A DNA stretch of 64,000 nucleotides, from contig JAYTQG010000181.1 in the NCBI GenBank assembly GCA_043746815.1, forward strand, positions 8,205 to 72,204. Direction: 5' to 3'. Source of the DNA: JAYTQG01 sp043746815 (GTDB lineage Bacteria > Actinomycetota > Thermoleophilia > Miltoncostaeales > Miltoncostaeaceae). The translations under genes were made by a program, and so were the position numbers. The notes beneath the pieces are model-generated. The model was not told the DNA's origin. It ran no database searches and saw nothing but the letters and a program-made list of their open reading frames with translations. Positions 23,890 through 32,832 of this stretch are shown piece by piece (position 1 is the first letter of the stretch; every line of letters starts with the position of its first letter).

Positions 23890-24072
23890 ATGGCCGTCCC
23901 AAAGCGAAAGACCTCCCGCCAGCGCCGTGACACTCGCCGCGCCACGCATTCCATTGAGGCAACGGTGCTGGCCTCGTGCCCGCGCTGCCAGGCGCCAATC
24001 CGTCCGCACCACGTCTGCGCGGTCTGCGGCACGTACCGCGGTCGTGTGATCGTCGACGTCGACGCCGAGTAG
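23890..24072 (+). CDS. rpmF: Ribosomal protein bL32
   Basis: A 60-residue protein with the invariant MAVPKRKTSRQRRDTRR start and a zinc-finger pair CPRC ... CAVCG. ATG 23890 is chosen because bL32 always begins this way. GAGGAGCCTG just upstream holds the SD. It sits between DUF177 and plsX, the standard order. Confidence 0.97.
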   Translation: MAVPKRKTSRQRRDTRRATHSIEATVLASCPRCQAPIRPHHVCAVCGTYRGRVIVDVDAE

Positions 24073-24076
24073 CCCG

Positions 24077-25084
24077 CTGGACAGTGGAGCCGCCGCCGCT
24101 CGGGCAGTCGCGCTTGACGCGATGGGCGGCGACCGCGCCCCCGAAGAGCCGGTTCGTGGGGCGCTGATTGCAGCAGGGGAGGGCCACTCCGTCATCCTGG
24201 TCGGTGACGAGCAGGTTCTCAGGGCCGAGATCACACGCCAGGGCGGCGATGCTGCCCGGGTACGCATCCTTCACGCCCCCGATCGCATTGAGAGTGGCGA
24301 CGAGGGTGCACGCGCCGTACGCCAGCGTCCGGATTCCTCACTGGTGGTGGCGACCAAGCTCGTCGCCGACGGTGAGGCCGGTGCGGTCGTCTCGGTCGGC
24401 AATACCGGGGCCATGATGGCGGCGGCGACGTTCATTCTTCGTCGCGTTCCGGGTGTACACCGGGCAGCGATCGCGGTGATCTTGCCCAGTGAGACCGGTG
24501 TCCTTGTGCTCCTCGATGCCGGAGCGAACGCGGATGCCAAGCCCGAGCACTTTCCTCAGTTTGCCCTGATGGGTCGCCTGTTCGCCCGGGACTTCCTCGG
24601 TATCCGCGAGCCGCGCGTCGGACTCTTGTCGATCGGCGAGGAACGCGCCAAGGGCAACGAACTGATCGTTGAGGCACACCAGCTTCTGGAGGGCAGCCCC
24701 GGCTTTATCGGAAACGTCGAGGGGCGAGACATCCCGGCCGGAACGGCTGACGTGGTCGTGACCGACGGGTTCACCGGGAACGTTGCCCTCAAGCTGTACG
24801 AAGGCTCAGGGCGCATGATGATGAACGAGCTTCGCCGCGCCGCTGCGTCGTCCAGGCGCGCCACCATCGGCGGATTTCTCCTTCGGCCAGCCCTTCGCGC
24901 CGTCCGCAAACGGATCGACCCCGAGGAACACGGCGGGGCCTATCTGCTGGGCGTGCAAGGAATTGCCATCGTTGGACACGGAAACTCGTCTGGGCGGGCT
25001 GTCGCGAACGCGATCCGGCTGGCTGGCGAGGGAATTCGGCACGGTACCGTCGCGGCAATCGCCGCTGGCATCCGAGAGGCGTAG
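24077..25084 (+). CDS. plsX: Phosphate acyltransferase PlsX (start codon uncertain)
   Basis: Makes acyl-phosphate from acyl-ACP for phospholipid synthesis. Motifs: AMGGDRAPE, VVSVGNTGAMMAAA, DAGANADAKPEHF, VVTDGFTGNVALKLYEG, GAYLLGVQG. The first ATG (24122) would begin at MGGD and remove the conserved strand that precedes it; in-frame codons before it read AVALDA, matching the family's IAVDAMGGD. No ATG, GTG or TTG occurs in frame back to a stop at 24047. The nearest plausible initiator is CTG 24077, five bases after the rpmF stop. I list that with doubt. Confidence 0.9.
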   Translation: MDSGAAAARAVALDAMGGDRAPEEPVRGALIAAGEGHSVILVGDEQVLRAEITRQGGDAARVRILHAPDRIESGDEGARAVRQRPDSSLVVATKLVADGEAGAVVSVGNTGAMMAAATFILRRVPGVHRAAIAVILPSETGVLVLLDAGANADAKPEHFPQFALMGRLFARDFLGIREPRVGLLSIGEERAKGNELIVEAHQLLEGSPGFIGNVEGRDIPAGTADVVVTDGFTGNVALKLYEGSGRMMMNELRRAAASSRRATIGGFLLRPALRAVRKRIDPEEHGGAYLLGVQGIAIVGHGNSSGRAVANAIRLAGEGIRHGTVAAIAAGIREA

Positions 25085-25126
25085 TAGGCTTCCCCACGTT
25101 CATCCGGCACATTGAAGGAGTCATCG

Positions 25127-25375
25127 GTGGATCGAGACGGCGTTCTTTCTGAGATTCGCGCCATTCTGGTGGAACAACTTGGCGTCGACGCCACCGCGGT
25201 CGTCGAAACGGCGTCGTTTCAAGATGACCTGAACGCTGACTCCCTCGACCTGGTCGAGTTGATCATGGAGATGGAAGACCGCTTCAAGGTCAAGATTCCC
25301 GATGAGGATGCAGAGGGCATCACGACGGTCGGTAGCGCTGTGGACTACGTCCTCGCGCACGCTCCCAAGGGGTAG
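25127..25375 (+). CDS. acpP: Acyl carrier protein
   Basis: GTG 25127, with SD AAGGAG six bases before it, gives 82 residues. The 4'-phosphopantetheine attachment Ser is in LNADSLDLVELIM. A highly acidic helix (MEMEDRF, IPDEDAEG) is typical. It carries growing acyl chains in fatty-acid synthesis and feeds PlsX. It lies between plsX and rnc, the common order. Confidence 0.95.
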   Translation: MDRDGVLSEIRAILVEQLGVDATAVVETASFQDDLNADSLDLVELIMEMEDRFKVKIPDEDAEGITTVGSAVDYVLAHAPKG

Positions 25376-25390
25376 CCGGGCCCGCGGCCC

Positions 25391-26056
25391 ATGTCGCTCG
25401 ATCACCTCTTTCATCGCATCTCGAAGGCAAGTCGATCCGAGGTGCTTACCCACCGGTCCTGGTCGTCTCCCGACTTGCCCTGCTTCGAGCGGCTTGAGTT
25501 GCTGGGCGATGCGGTCCTCCAGCTCATCGTCACCGAGGCGCTGATGGCGGCGCACCCTTACTCGGACGAGGGCGAACTTGCGTGGATGCGTCAGACCGTC
25601 GTCGACCGGCGAGCGTGCGCGGATGCCGCCGAGCGCTCGGGTCTGATCGCCGCCTTCACGGCAGGTACCCCCGCTGACGTCCCCGGCCGTGCGGCAATCC
25701 TCGCAAGTACTCGCGTGCATTCGGCACTTGCTGAGGCGTTGATCGGCGCTGCCTGGCGGGACCTGCCAGCTGATGAAGTCCGCGACGGTGTGACGTCGGC
25801 CTTCGCCGATGTCCTCGCCCGTGCGCGACCGGGCGTCAGAGACCCGAAGACAGCCCTGCAGGAAGCGGCGGCCCGGCAGCAGCTGGAGGTCCGCTACGAG
25901 CTCACGAGTACCGCGGGTCCCGCGCACGCTCGCCACTTTGAGACGCGGGTACTCGTTGGCGAACGGGCGTTAGGTTTCGGTGCGGGCACCTCCAAACGGG
26001 CCTCCGAAACGGCTGCCGCAAGCGAAGCCCTTCAACACTTCGCGGCGGTGGGTTAG
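25391..26056 (+). CDS. rnc: Ribonuclease III (one acidic site changed)
   Basis: A 221-residue double-strand-specific endoribonuclease that processes rRNA and mRNA. The signature ERLELLGDAVLQL (about 37-49) holds three metal-site acids. The second site reads VHSALAEALIGA where the family has ILADxxEALIG: the last Glu is kept, but the Asp (Asp114 in E. coli) is Ala. The dsRNA-binding domain is at about 150-219 (DPKTALQEAAARQ ... GTSKRASETAAASEAL). The stop overlaps the smc GTG region. Activity is probably retained since Asp45 and Glu117 equivalents remain. Confidence 0.9.
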   Translation: MSLDHLFHRISKASRSEVLTHRSWSSPDLPCFERLELLGDAVLQLIVTEALMAAHPYSDEGELAWMRQTVVDRRACADAAERSGLIAAFTAGTPADVPGRAAILASTRVHSALAEALIGAAWRDLPADEVRDGVTSAFADVLARARPGVRDPKTALQEAAARQQLEVRYELTSTAGPAHARHFETRVLVGERALGFGAGTSKRASETAAASEALQHFAAVG

Positions 26057-29000
26057 GTGCTCAGTCGTCTGGAACTCCGCGGGTTCAAATCATTCGCCCA
26101 GCCGGTGACGTTGACCTTCGGGCCGGGCGTCAACGTGGTGGTCGGACCGAATGGTTCGGGCAAGAGCAACCTCTCTGAGGCTGTCTCCTGGGCGATGGGT
26201 GAGCAGCGCGCAACGCGCCTGCGTGCGCCACAGATGGGCGACGTCATCTTCTCCGGCGGGCGTGGCAGCGGGCCCGCGGGCTTTGCGGAGGTTCGCCTCG
26301 CGTTCGCGGAGACGGACGGTGCCGAGGAAATGGAGCTCTCTCGCCGCCTGACTCGGGGGGGCGACAGCGACTACCGAATCAACGGCTCCACCTGTCGGCT
26401 CTTAGATATTCAGGACGAGCTTTCCACACGCGGCCTTGGCCCGGATAGCCTTGCCGTCATCCGCCAGGGCCAGGTCGAGGCCATTTGTATGGCGCGCCCC
26501 AGCGATTTGCGGGCGATGGTGGATGAGGCCGCGGGCGTGGGTGTCGCAAAGCGGCGTCGTCGGCGTGCGGAGCAAAAGCTGGTGCGGGTCATGGAGCGCC
26601 TCGACCGTGCGCGCGACCTTGGCGCCGAGCTCACCGACCGGGCGAAGTCGCTAGATCGTCAGGCCCGCGCTGCTGCCCGGGCAGCCGAGGTTGAGGCGGA
26701 GGTGCTGTCTGCACGGCTCGCCGAGCGCTTGGCGATTGCTGCCCTGGCGCACGCAGACCTCGCCCGTGCATCTGAGGTGCAGGCGCGTGAGACCGCTCTG
26801 CGTGACGCCGCCCGCAGCACCGCCGGGGCCGCCCGGACGGACCGTGAGGCAGCTGAGGTCGCGCACGCCGAGGCTGTTGTCCAGCTGAACCGTGCCGTGG
26901 CCGCGCTCTCGGCGCTGCGTACCGCACGGGAACGCTGCGACTCGCGACGGGAAATCGGGGAAGAGCGGATCGCCGCATTCCTGGACCGGGTTGGCCGCCA
27001 CGCCGAGGAGCGCCGTGCCGCCGAAACTGAGGTCGGCGAGCTGACAGCGCTGTCCGGGGAGGCGGCGCAGTCATCGCTTGACGCCGCATCGTCACTTGAA
27101 TTCGAAGCGTCGGCAGTCCGTGGACTGGAGGCCACTGCGAGCGAGCAGGGACGCCAGTTGCGGGCGTTGGCGGAGGCCATTGAGGATCGCTCACGGCTGC
27201 GGGCTCGATTGGACCGGCAGGTGCGTGAGGCTGAGATCGAGCAGGCGCGCCGCGTGGATGCCCATCGTCAGGCGGCCGGGCGGCTCGCCACTCTGACCGA
27301 GCCCGTGCCAGCCGATGATGGGCGCCTTGAACGTCGCCTCGCGATCGCCCGGGAGCGGACCCTTCGACGCGAAGGCGATGCGAGCTCAGCTGCCAGCAAC
27401 CGTGACGACGTTCGTGCGATCGTGACCGCGGCCGAAGAGCGCAAGCGCTCGGCACAGAGCGAGGTGAGTCGTCTTCAGCGAGCGTCAGATCGCGCGGGTG
27501 CGCCGACCCTTGGGGCCGAGCTTCGGGTGCGCTCTGGGATGGAACGTGCCGTCGCGGCTGCGCTTGGAGCACTGGCTGATGCACCGCTCGCCGAGGATGT
27601 TGGGAGCGCGGTCGCTGCAGTCGACGGGGGCAGTCGAGCGGTGGTTATTCCAGCGCCGAGCCGACCGAGGGCTCAGACACCGGTGGGTGCGCGCCAGTTA
27701 TTGGATGTCGTCGAGTCCAGCGGCGCGGGGGAAGCCCACATCCAGCGCCTGCTCGCCGACTGCTTTCTCGTCGATGACCTTGCCAGCGTTCCTCCCGGCG
27801 CGCCGGGTTGCTTCGTGACCCCGGAGGGGCATGCGCTGCGCCCCGCGGTTGGTGTTGTCACGGGGCCGGTGAGCGCGTGGGCGACGGATGCGCTACGCAC
27901 CCGCGCGGAGGCCGATCTTGCCTCAGCTGAGACGGCACTCGCCGAGGCCCGAACCACGCTGACCGCCGCGGGCGAGCGCGACGAGGGGTTGGCCCGACGG
28001 GCACGCGCAGCGGCGCGGTCCGCGGCACGCGCGGAGGAACGCCTCGCCGCAACGCACGCCGAGCGCGAGCGCCGCGCGTCATCAGCCCAGGCGTTTGCTC
28101 GCGAGGTTGTGGAGCGCGAGGTCGCGCTGGCGCAGGGGAAGGCCGACCTTGAGACGCTCCGGATCGCGCTCGTCGAGGTGGCCGACGACCCCGACCGCGA
28201 GGGTTTGAACCACGCCACTGCTGCGGTTGAGGCGACCGCGCAGTCGCTCGCGGCAGCGACAAGTCGACTGAGCGAGGCTCGATCGCTGAGTGGTATCGCA
28301 GAGGCGCGCGTCGGTGAGATCGCCGCCCGTCTCGCCGCGGCCGAGATCCGCGCCTCGCGTCCGGCTGCCGATGTGCCGGACCTGGAACCCGCTCGCGACG
28401 CGATCCGCGCGAGCCTCGGCTTGGTGAACGCACTTGAACACGCACGTGCCGATGAGACGGCCGCGGCGGAGGAACAGCACGCCGCAGTAGCTGCCATGGA
28501 AAGCGCGCTGCGTGCCGCGCGCGCCGCGCAGGATGAGGCCGAGCGACAGGACTCCGCCCAGCGCGAACGCGCACATATCGCCGAGGTCGCGCTCGCCCTG
28601 GCGGCTGAGCGGGCGAACGAGGCAGGGGAGGCGCCGGGGCCTGAAGTTGAGGTTGAGACCGATGTTCAGGCCCTCGCCGAACGCGTCGCGGCCGCTGAGC
28701 GACGTCGGGTGGCGCTTGGCGTTGTCAACCCCCTCGCAGCGGAGGAACTGCGCGAGGTCGCCGACCGCGAGCGCGAGATCACTGATCAGGTCGCGGATCT
28801 GACGGCTGCGTCGGAGTCGCTGAGTGCCCACCTGGCTGAGATGGACCGCGCGGTCAGCGCAGGCTTTGAGGAAGTATTCGGAGTCGTCGCCGAGCGGTAC
28901 TCCTCGGTGATCGGCCGCTTTTTCCCTGGAGGTGAGGGAAAACTGTCGCTCGTTCCACCGGTCGAGGAGGGCGACGAGCCCGGCGTCGAGGTGGCCGTTG

Positions 29001-29383
29001 TGCCAGCGGGAAAGCGTTCGCGAGCGCTCTCCTTGATGTCCGGCGGCGAGCGATCGTTGGTTGCGCTCGCGTTCCTGCTCGCGCTGGCGATGGCCAAACC
29101 CGCACCGGTGTACATGCTTGACGAGGTCGAAGCCGCCCTCGATGACGTCAACCTGCGCCGATTCTTGGGTGCGATTCGCACGCTTGCGACCGATACACAG
29201 TTCATCGTGATCACCCACCAGCAGCCCACCGTCGAGATCGCGGACACCCTCTTTGGCATCACGATGGGCGGCGACGGCACCTCGCAGGTCATTTCGCGGC
29301 GCCTCGCGCGCAGTGTTGAGGGCCCCGCCCGCCCGTTCGTTCGTCGGGCACTTGAGGCAATCCCCGGAGGGAAGGCCTCGTGA
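26057..29383 (+). CDS. smc: Chromosome segregation protein SMC
   Basis: 1108 residues, slightly short for SMC. The N-terminal head has Walker A GPNGSGKSNLSEA (about 30-42) and DVIFSGGRGS. Two long Ala/Glu/Arg-rich coiled coils (about 165-480 and 620-930) flank a hinge near 490-600 (GAPTLGAELRV). The C-terminal head has the signature LSLMSGGERSLVALAF and Walker B VYMLDEVEAALDD. It condenses and separates chromosomes with ScpA/ScpB, which are not in this window. GTG start directly after rnc. Confidence 0.96.
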   Translation: MLSRLELRGFKSFAQPVTLTFGPGVNVVVGPNGSGKSNLSEAVSWAMGEQRATRLRAPQMGDVIFSGGRGSGPAGFAEVRLAFAETDGAEEMELSRRLTRGGDSDYRINGSTCRLLDIQDELSTRGLGPDSLAVIRQGQVEAICMARPSDLRAMVDEAAGVGVAKRRRRRAEQKLVRVMERLDRARDLGAELTDRAKSLDRQARAAARAAEVEAEVLSARLAERLAIAALAHADLARASEVQARETALRDAARSTAGAARTDREAAEVAHAEAVVQLNRAVAALSALRTARERCDSRREIGEERIAAFLDRVGRHAEERRAAETEVGELTALSGEAAQSSLDAASSLEFEASAVRGLEATASEQGRQLRALAEAIEDRSRLRARLDRQVREAEIEQARRVDAHRQAAGRLATLTEPVPADDGRLERRLAIARERTLRREGDASSAASNRDDVRAIVTAAEERKRSAQSEVSRLQRASDRAGAPTLGAELRVRSGMERAVAAALGALADAPLAEDVGSAVAAVDGGSRAVVIPAPSRPRAQTPVGARQLLDVVESSGAGEAHIQRLLADCFLVDDLASVPPGAPGCFVTPEGHALRPAVGVVTGPVSAWATDALRTRAEADLASAETALAEARTTLTAAGERDEGLARRARAAARSAARAEERLAATHAERERRASSAQAFAREVVEREVALAQGKADLETLRIALVEVADDPDREGLNHATAAVEATAQSLAAATSRLSEARSLSGIAEARVGEIAARLAAAEIRASRPAADVPDLEPARDAIRASLGLVNALEHARADETAAAEEQHAAVAAMESALRAARAAQDEAERQDSAQRERAHIAEVALALAAERANEAGEAPGPEVEVETDVQALAERVAAAERRRVALGVVNPLAAEELREVADREREITDQVADLTAASESLSAHLAEMDRAVSAGFEEVFGVVAERYSSVIGRFFPGGEGKLSLVPPVEEGDEPGVEVAVVPAGKRSRALSLMSGGERSLVALAFLLALAMAKPAPVYMLDEVEAALDDVNLRRFLGAIRTLATDTQFIVITHQQPTVEIADTLFGITMGGDGTSQVISRRLARSVEGPARPFVRRALEAIPGGKAS

Positions 29384-30396
29384 GTACCGCCCCGAATCCC
29401 GACGTCCAATCGGCATGGGCTGACCTGTTTGGCCTCTCCGTTCCTGTGGTCGAGGAGGAGGATTCGCCGCGCCGTCGCGGCCTGCTTGGGCGGTTGCGCG
29501 AGAGTCTCACAAAGCCGCGCCAGGCGATCTCGCCACAACTCGCGGGGATTTACGCCCACAAGCTGGTCACTCCCGAGAACTGGGACGACCTTGAAGACGC
29601 CCTCATTGCCGCCGACTGCGGCATGGACGCAACGATGGAACTGGTGGCGCGCCTGCGGGCCGAGGCCGGTACCGGCGCGATTGTGGGCGGTCAGGACCTC
29701 GCGCGGGCGCTCTGGCGGGCCATTGCCGTGGAGATGGGGGAGGAGCCCCCGCGAATTCAGCTCGGGCACACGCCAACCGTCGTGCTCGTCGTGGGCGTGA
29801 ATGGCAGTGGCAAGACGACCAGCGTCGGGAAACTCGCTCACCGCCTCGCGATGTTGGATCAGAAGGTGGTGATCGGTGCCGCCGACACCTTCCGGGCCGG
29901 TGCGATCGACCAGCTCGCGGTCTGGGCCGACCGCGCAAATGCGCAGTTGGTTCGCCAGGCACCCGGTGCGGACCCCGGTGCCGTCGCCTACGACGCGGTG
30001 GCGGCTGGCCGGGCGCGCGGGGCCGATGTGGTCCTCATCGACACCGCCGGACGCCTGCAGACGCAGCACAACTTGATGGAAGAACTCCGCAAGATTCGTG
30101 GGGTGGTTGCGAAGTTGGATCCCGACGCGCCGCAGGAAACCCTGCTCGTTTTGGATTCGACGACCGGACAAAACGGCCTCAGTCAGGCGACGCTCTTCCA
30201 TGAAGCGGTGGGCGTCTCCGGCGTGATCTTGACGAAAGTCGACGGTACGGCCAAGGGTGGCATCGTCGTCGCGATCCGCCGCCAGAGCGGTCTTCCCGTC
30301 AAAATCGTCGGAACCGGTGAGGGCATCGACGACCTCCAACCCTTCGACGCCAAGGCGTTCGCGCAGGCCATCTTCGGGGGCGATGGACCCGCGTAG
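29380..30396 (+). CDS. ftsY: Signal recognition particle receptor FtsY
   Basis: A 338-residue SRP GTPase receptor delivering nascent membrane proteins to the translocon. A short N-terminal A region (about 1-30) precedes the helical N domain (about 35-120). The G domain has GVNGSGKTTSVGKLA, ADTFRAGAIDQL, DTAGRLQT and LTKVDGTAKGG. GTG 29380 overlaps the smc stop (GTGA). Its partner Ffh is the next gene. Confidence 0.96.
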   Translation: MSTAPNPDVQSAWADLFGLSVPVVEEEDSPRRRGLLGRLRESLTKPRQAISPQLAGIYAHKLVTPENWDDLEDALIAADCGMDATMELVARLRAEAGTGAIVGGQDLARALWRAIAVEMGEEPPRIQLGHTPTVVLVVGVNGSGKTTSVGKLAHRLAMLDQKVVIGAADTFRAGAIDQLAVWADRANAQLVRQAPGADPGAVAYDAVAAGRARGADVVLIDTAGRLQTQHNLMEELRKIRGVVAKLDPDAPQETLLVLDSTTGQNGLSQATLFHEAVGVSGVILTKVDGTAKGGIVVAIRRQSGLPVKIVGTGEGIDDLQPFDAKAFAQAIFGGDGPA

Positions 30397-30399
30397 CGG

Positions 30400-30405
30400 T
30401 ATTCT
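30400..30405 (+). promoter_or_regulatory. -10 box of a predicted leaderless ffh transcript
   Basis: TATTCT, then six bases, then GTG 30412. It sits just after the ftsY stop, so ffh may have its own start of transcription. Confidence 0.5.
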
Positions 30406-30411
30406 CACGAC

Positions 30412-31746
30412 GTGTTCGACAGCCTCTCCGACAAACTCCAGGGTGTCTTCGCCTCCCTTCGCGGCAAGGGCAAGCTCACCGCTGCCGACATTGACCAGGC
30501 GATGCGGGCCATCCGCATGTCGCTCCTGGAAGCCGACGTCAGTATGGCGGTGGTCAAGCAGCTAACTGCCGCGATCAAGGAACGGGCCGCGGGCAGCGAG
30601 GTGATGACCTCGCTGACACCGGATCAGCAGGTCGTCAAGATTGTGCTGGAGGAGCTGGAGCGCCTGATGGGCTCCGAGGCCGCCTACCTTCCGGTCTCCG
30701 GCAAGCCACCCACGGTCATCCTGATGGCGGGCCTCCAGGGCAGTGGCAAGACCACCTGTTCAGCGAAGCTCGCCCGCCACTATCAGCGTGAGGGCCGCGC
30801 GCCCTTAATGGTGGCCTGCGACGTCCGCCGTCCCGCCGCGATCGAGCAGTTGATCACCCTCGGCGAGCAGATCAATGTCCCGGTGTACCGCGAGACGGGC
30901 ACTGACCCGCGTGTCATCGCAAAAAACGGCGTGGCCGAAGCAACCCGCACGGGCCGCGACCTTGTCATTGTTGACACCGCTGGCCGTCTCTCGATCGATG
31001 CCGAGATGATGAGCGAGCTGGTCGACATCCACGCTGCGGTCAACCCAACCGGTGTGGTCCTGGTGCTTGACGCAATGACCGGCCAAAGCGCAGTTGAGGT
31101 TGCATCTGCCTTTGCCGAGGCTGTCCATTTCGATGGCGTCATCCTCACCAAACTTGACGGTGATGCCCGCGGCGGCGCCGCGCTCTCGGTCAAGGCGGTC
31201 ACCGGTGCTCCGGTCCTTTTCGCTGGAATGGGCGAGAAGATCGACGCCCTTGAAACGTTCCATCCCGATCGGATGGCGCGTCGGATCCTTGGAATGGGCG
31301 ACGTCCTCACGCTGATCGAGCGCGCCGAGCAGAACATCGACCTGCCGGATGCCAAGGGGCTCGAGAAGAAGATCCGCACCGGGTCCATGACGCTCGACGA
31401 TTTCCTGGAGCAGATGAAGCAGGTCCGCAAAATGGGCCCCATCAGCCAAATTCTCGGAATGATCCCCGGAATGAAGAACCTGACCAAGGGTCAGGACCTC
31501 AACATCGACGAGCGCCAGATGGACCGCGTCGAGGCAATTATTCGCAGCATGACCCCGGGCGAGCGACGCAAGCCGGAGACGATCAACGGCAGCCGTCGCA
31601 AGCGGATCGCAGCGGGCAGCGGCGTGACGGTGACCGAGGTTAACCAGCTGCTCTCGCAGTTCAAAGCCATGCAGCAGATGATGAAACGCTTTAGCAAGGG
31701 ACGTATGCCGGGGCTCCCCGGCACGGGCCCCGGCGCGCTCGGCTAG
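30412..31746 (+). CDS. ffh: Signal recognition particle protein Ffh
   Basis: A 444-residue SRP54-type protein. The N domain (1-85) is followed by the G domain with GLQGSGKTTCSAKLA, CDVRRPAAIEQL, VDTAGRLSID and LTKLDGDARGGA. The methionine-rich M domain (about 300-444) includes PISQILGMIPGMK and the SRP-RNA-binding GSRRKRIAAGSG. It binds signal sequences and 4.5S RNA and docks on FtsY. The GTG start is six bases after a -10-like TATTCT. Confidence 0.97.
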   Translation: MFDSLSDKLQGVFASLRGKGKLTAADIDQAMRAIRMSLLEADVSMAVVKQLTAAIKERAAGSEVMTSLTPDQQVVKIVLEELERLMGSEAAYLPVSGKPPTVILMAGLQGSGKTTCSAKLARHYQREGRAPLMVACDVRRPAAIEQLITLGEQINVPVYRETGTDPRVIAKNGVAEATRTGRDLVIVDTAGRLSIDAEMMSELVDIHAAVNPTGVVLVLDAMTGQSAVEVASAFAEAVHFDGVILTKLDGDARGGAALSVKAVTGAPVLFAGMGEKIDALETFHPDRMARRILGMGDVLTLIERAEQNIDLPDAKGLEKKIRTGSMTLDDFLEQMKQVRKMGPISQILGMIPGMKNLTKGQDLNIDERQMDRVEAIIRSMTPGERRKPETINGSRRKRIAAGSGVTVTEVNQLLSQFKAMQQMMKRFSKGRMPGLPGTGPGALG

Positions 31747-31781
31747 ACTTCCAGCGAATATTTTCTGAAACGGAGCCTTGA

Positions 31782-32048
31782 GTGGTCAAGATTCGCCTTA
31801 CCCGAGTGGGCAGCAAGAAGAACGCCATCTACCGCGTGGTCGTTGCCGACGCCCGGTCGCCCCGCGATGGGCGCAACATCGAGACGATCGGTCGCTACAA
31901 CCCTCAGACGCACCCGTCGGTGGTTGTGATCGACGTCGACCGTGCGAACGCCTGGATCGCAAATGGCGCCCAGCCCTCCGCTGCTGTCCGCAAGTTGCTT
32001 AAGATCGCAACGGCCGACGCTGCAGCTGCTGCCGGAGCGGCAGCCTGA
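31782..32048 (+). CDS. rpsP: Ribosomal protein bS16
   Basis: 88 residues beginning MVKIRLTRVGSKKNAIYRVVV, the bS16 signature (here MVKIRLTRVGSKK and YRVVVADARSPRDGR). The C-terminal Ala-rich tail (KIATADAAAAAGAAA) is an extension. GTG 31782 has GGAG upstream. It heads the rpsP-khpA-rimM-trmD-rplS ribosome-maturation group. Confidence 0.96.
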   Translation: MVKIRLTRVGSKKNAIYRVVVADARSPRDGRNIETIGRYNPQTHPSVVVIDVDRANAWIANGAQPSAAVRKLLKIATADAAAAAGAAA

Positions 32049-32074
32049 GCGAGGTCGGCGAGCGGGCAGCGACA

Positions 32075-32293
32075 ATGGTCGCCGCCATCGCCAAACAGCT
32101 GGTTGATACCCCGGACGAGGTTTCGGCCTCACTGCGCGACGGTCAGCGTGGCGAGACGATCGAACTGCGGGTGTCGCCGGATGAAGTGGGCCAAGTGATC
32201 GGCCGCTCAGGCCGCGTGGCGCGGGCGCTCCGTACGCTCACCGCTGCAACCGGGGGTCCGGGCGAGCGCCCGTCCCTCGACATCCTCGACTGA
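32075..32293 (+). CDS. khpA: KH-domain RNA-binding protein KhpA
   Basis: 72 residues from ATG 32075. A single KH domain with the GxxG loop as GRSG in VIGRSGRVARALRTL. KhpA, usually with KhpB, is a global RNA chaperone linked to cell-size control in Gram-positives. The frame is open upstream, but the family's usual N-terminus (LAKxLVDxPDEV) matches this start. Confidence 0.88.
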   Translation: MVAAIAKQLVDTPDEVSASLRDGQRGETIELRVSPDEVGQVIGRSGRVARALRTLTAATGGPGERPSLDILD

Positions 32294-32307
32294 GGGCCTC
32301 GGAACCA

Positions 32308-32832
32308 GTGAGCGACGATCTCGTCGTCATCGGCCGTTTGAACCGTCCGCACGGCATCCGTGGCGCGTTGCGGGCGCGTCCCTCTGGGCCCAACCTAGTC
32401 CGCCTCGCGGTGGGTGAGCGGGTCGACGCGACGCGCGACGGCACCACGATCCGGACCCTGACCCTCGCGAGTCGTGGCGGAACCGGGGACGCCCTCATCC
32501 TCACCTTCGAGGGTGTCACCGACCGGACCTCCGCCGAGGCCCTCGCGGGCGCGGAGCTTGCGATACCCCGTGCGCGCCTGATTCCAACCGAGCCCGACAC
32601 CTTCTACGTGCGCTCGCTGATCGGATGTGCGGTCGTGTCCGGATCGACCACGTTGGGTGTCGTAATCGAAGTGACCCCCGGCCCCGCAAACGACATCCTG
32701 GTCGTCCACCCGGAGGGTGGGGGCGAAGCGCTTCTGCTCCCGTTCACCGAGGACGGTGTTCCTGAAGTGGACCTCGAGGGACGTCGACTGGTGGTTCGAG
32801 CGGGACTGATCGATCCGGAAGAGATTCGATGA
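32308..32832 (+). CDS. rimM: Ribosome maturation factor RimM
   Basis: A 174-residue 30S assembly factor. The N-terminal beta-barrel begins LVVIGRLNRPHGIRGALRA. The C-terminal PRC-barrel carries LIGCAVV, IEVTPGPANDILVV and LLPFTEDGVPEVD. GTG 32308. It overlaps trmD by four bases and lies next to rpsP, whose protein it helps assemble around. Confidence 0.95.
   Translation: MSDDLVVIGRLNRPHGIRGALRARPSGPNLVRLAVGERVDATRDGTTIRTLTLASRGGTGDALILTFEGVTDRTSAEALAGAELAIPRARLIPTEPDTFYVRSLIGCAVVSGSTTLGVVIEVTPGPANDILVVHPEGGGEALLLPFTEDGVPEVDLEGRRLVVRAGLIDPEEIR

Noticed and set aside
28082..30408. Long minus-strand open frames opposite smc and ftsY (up to 540 codons)
   Set aside because: High-GC antisense frames; composition and lack of motifs mark them as shadows of smc and ftsY.
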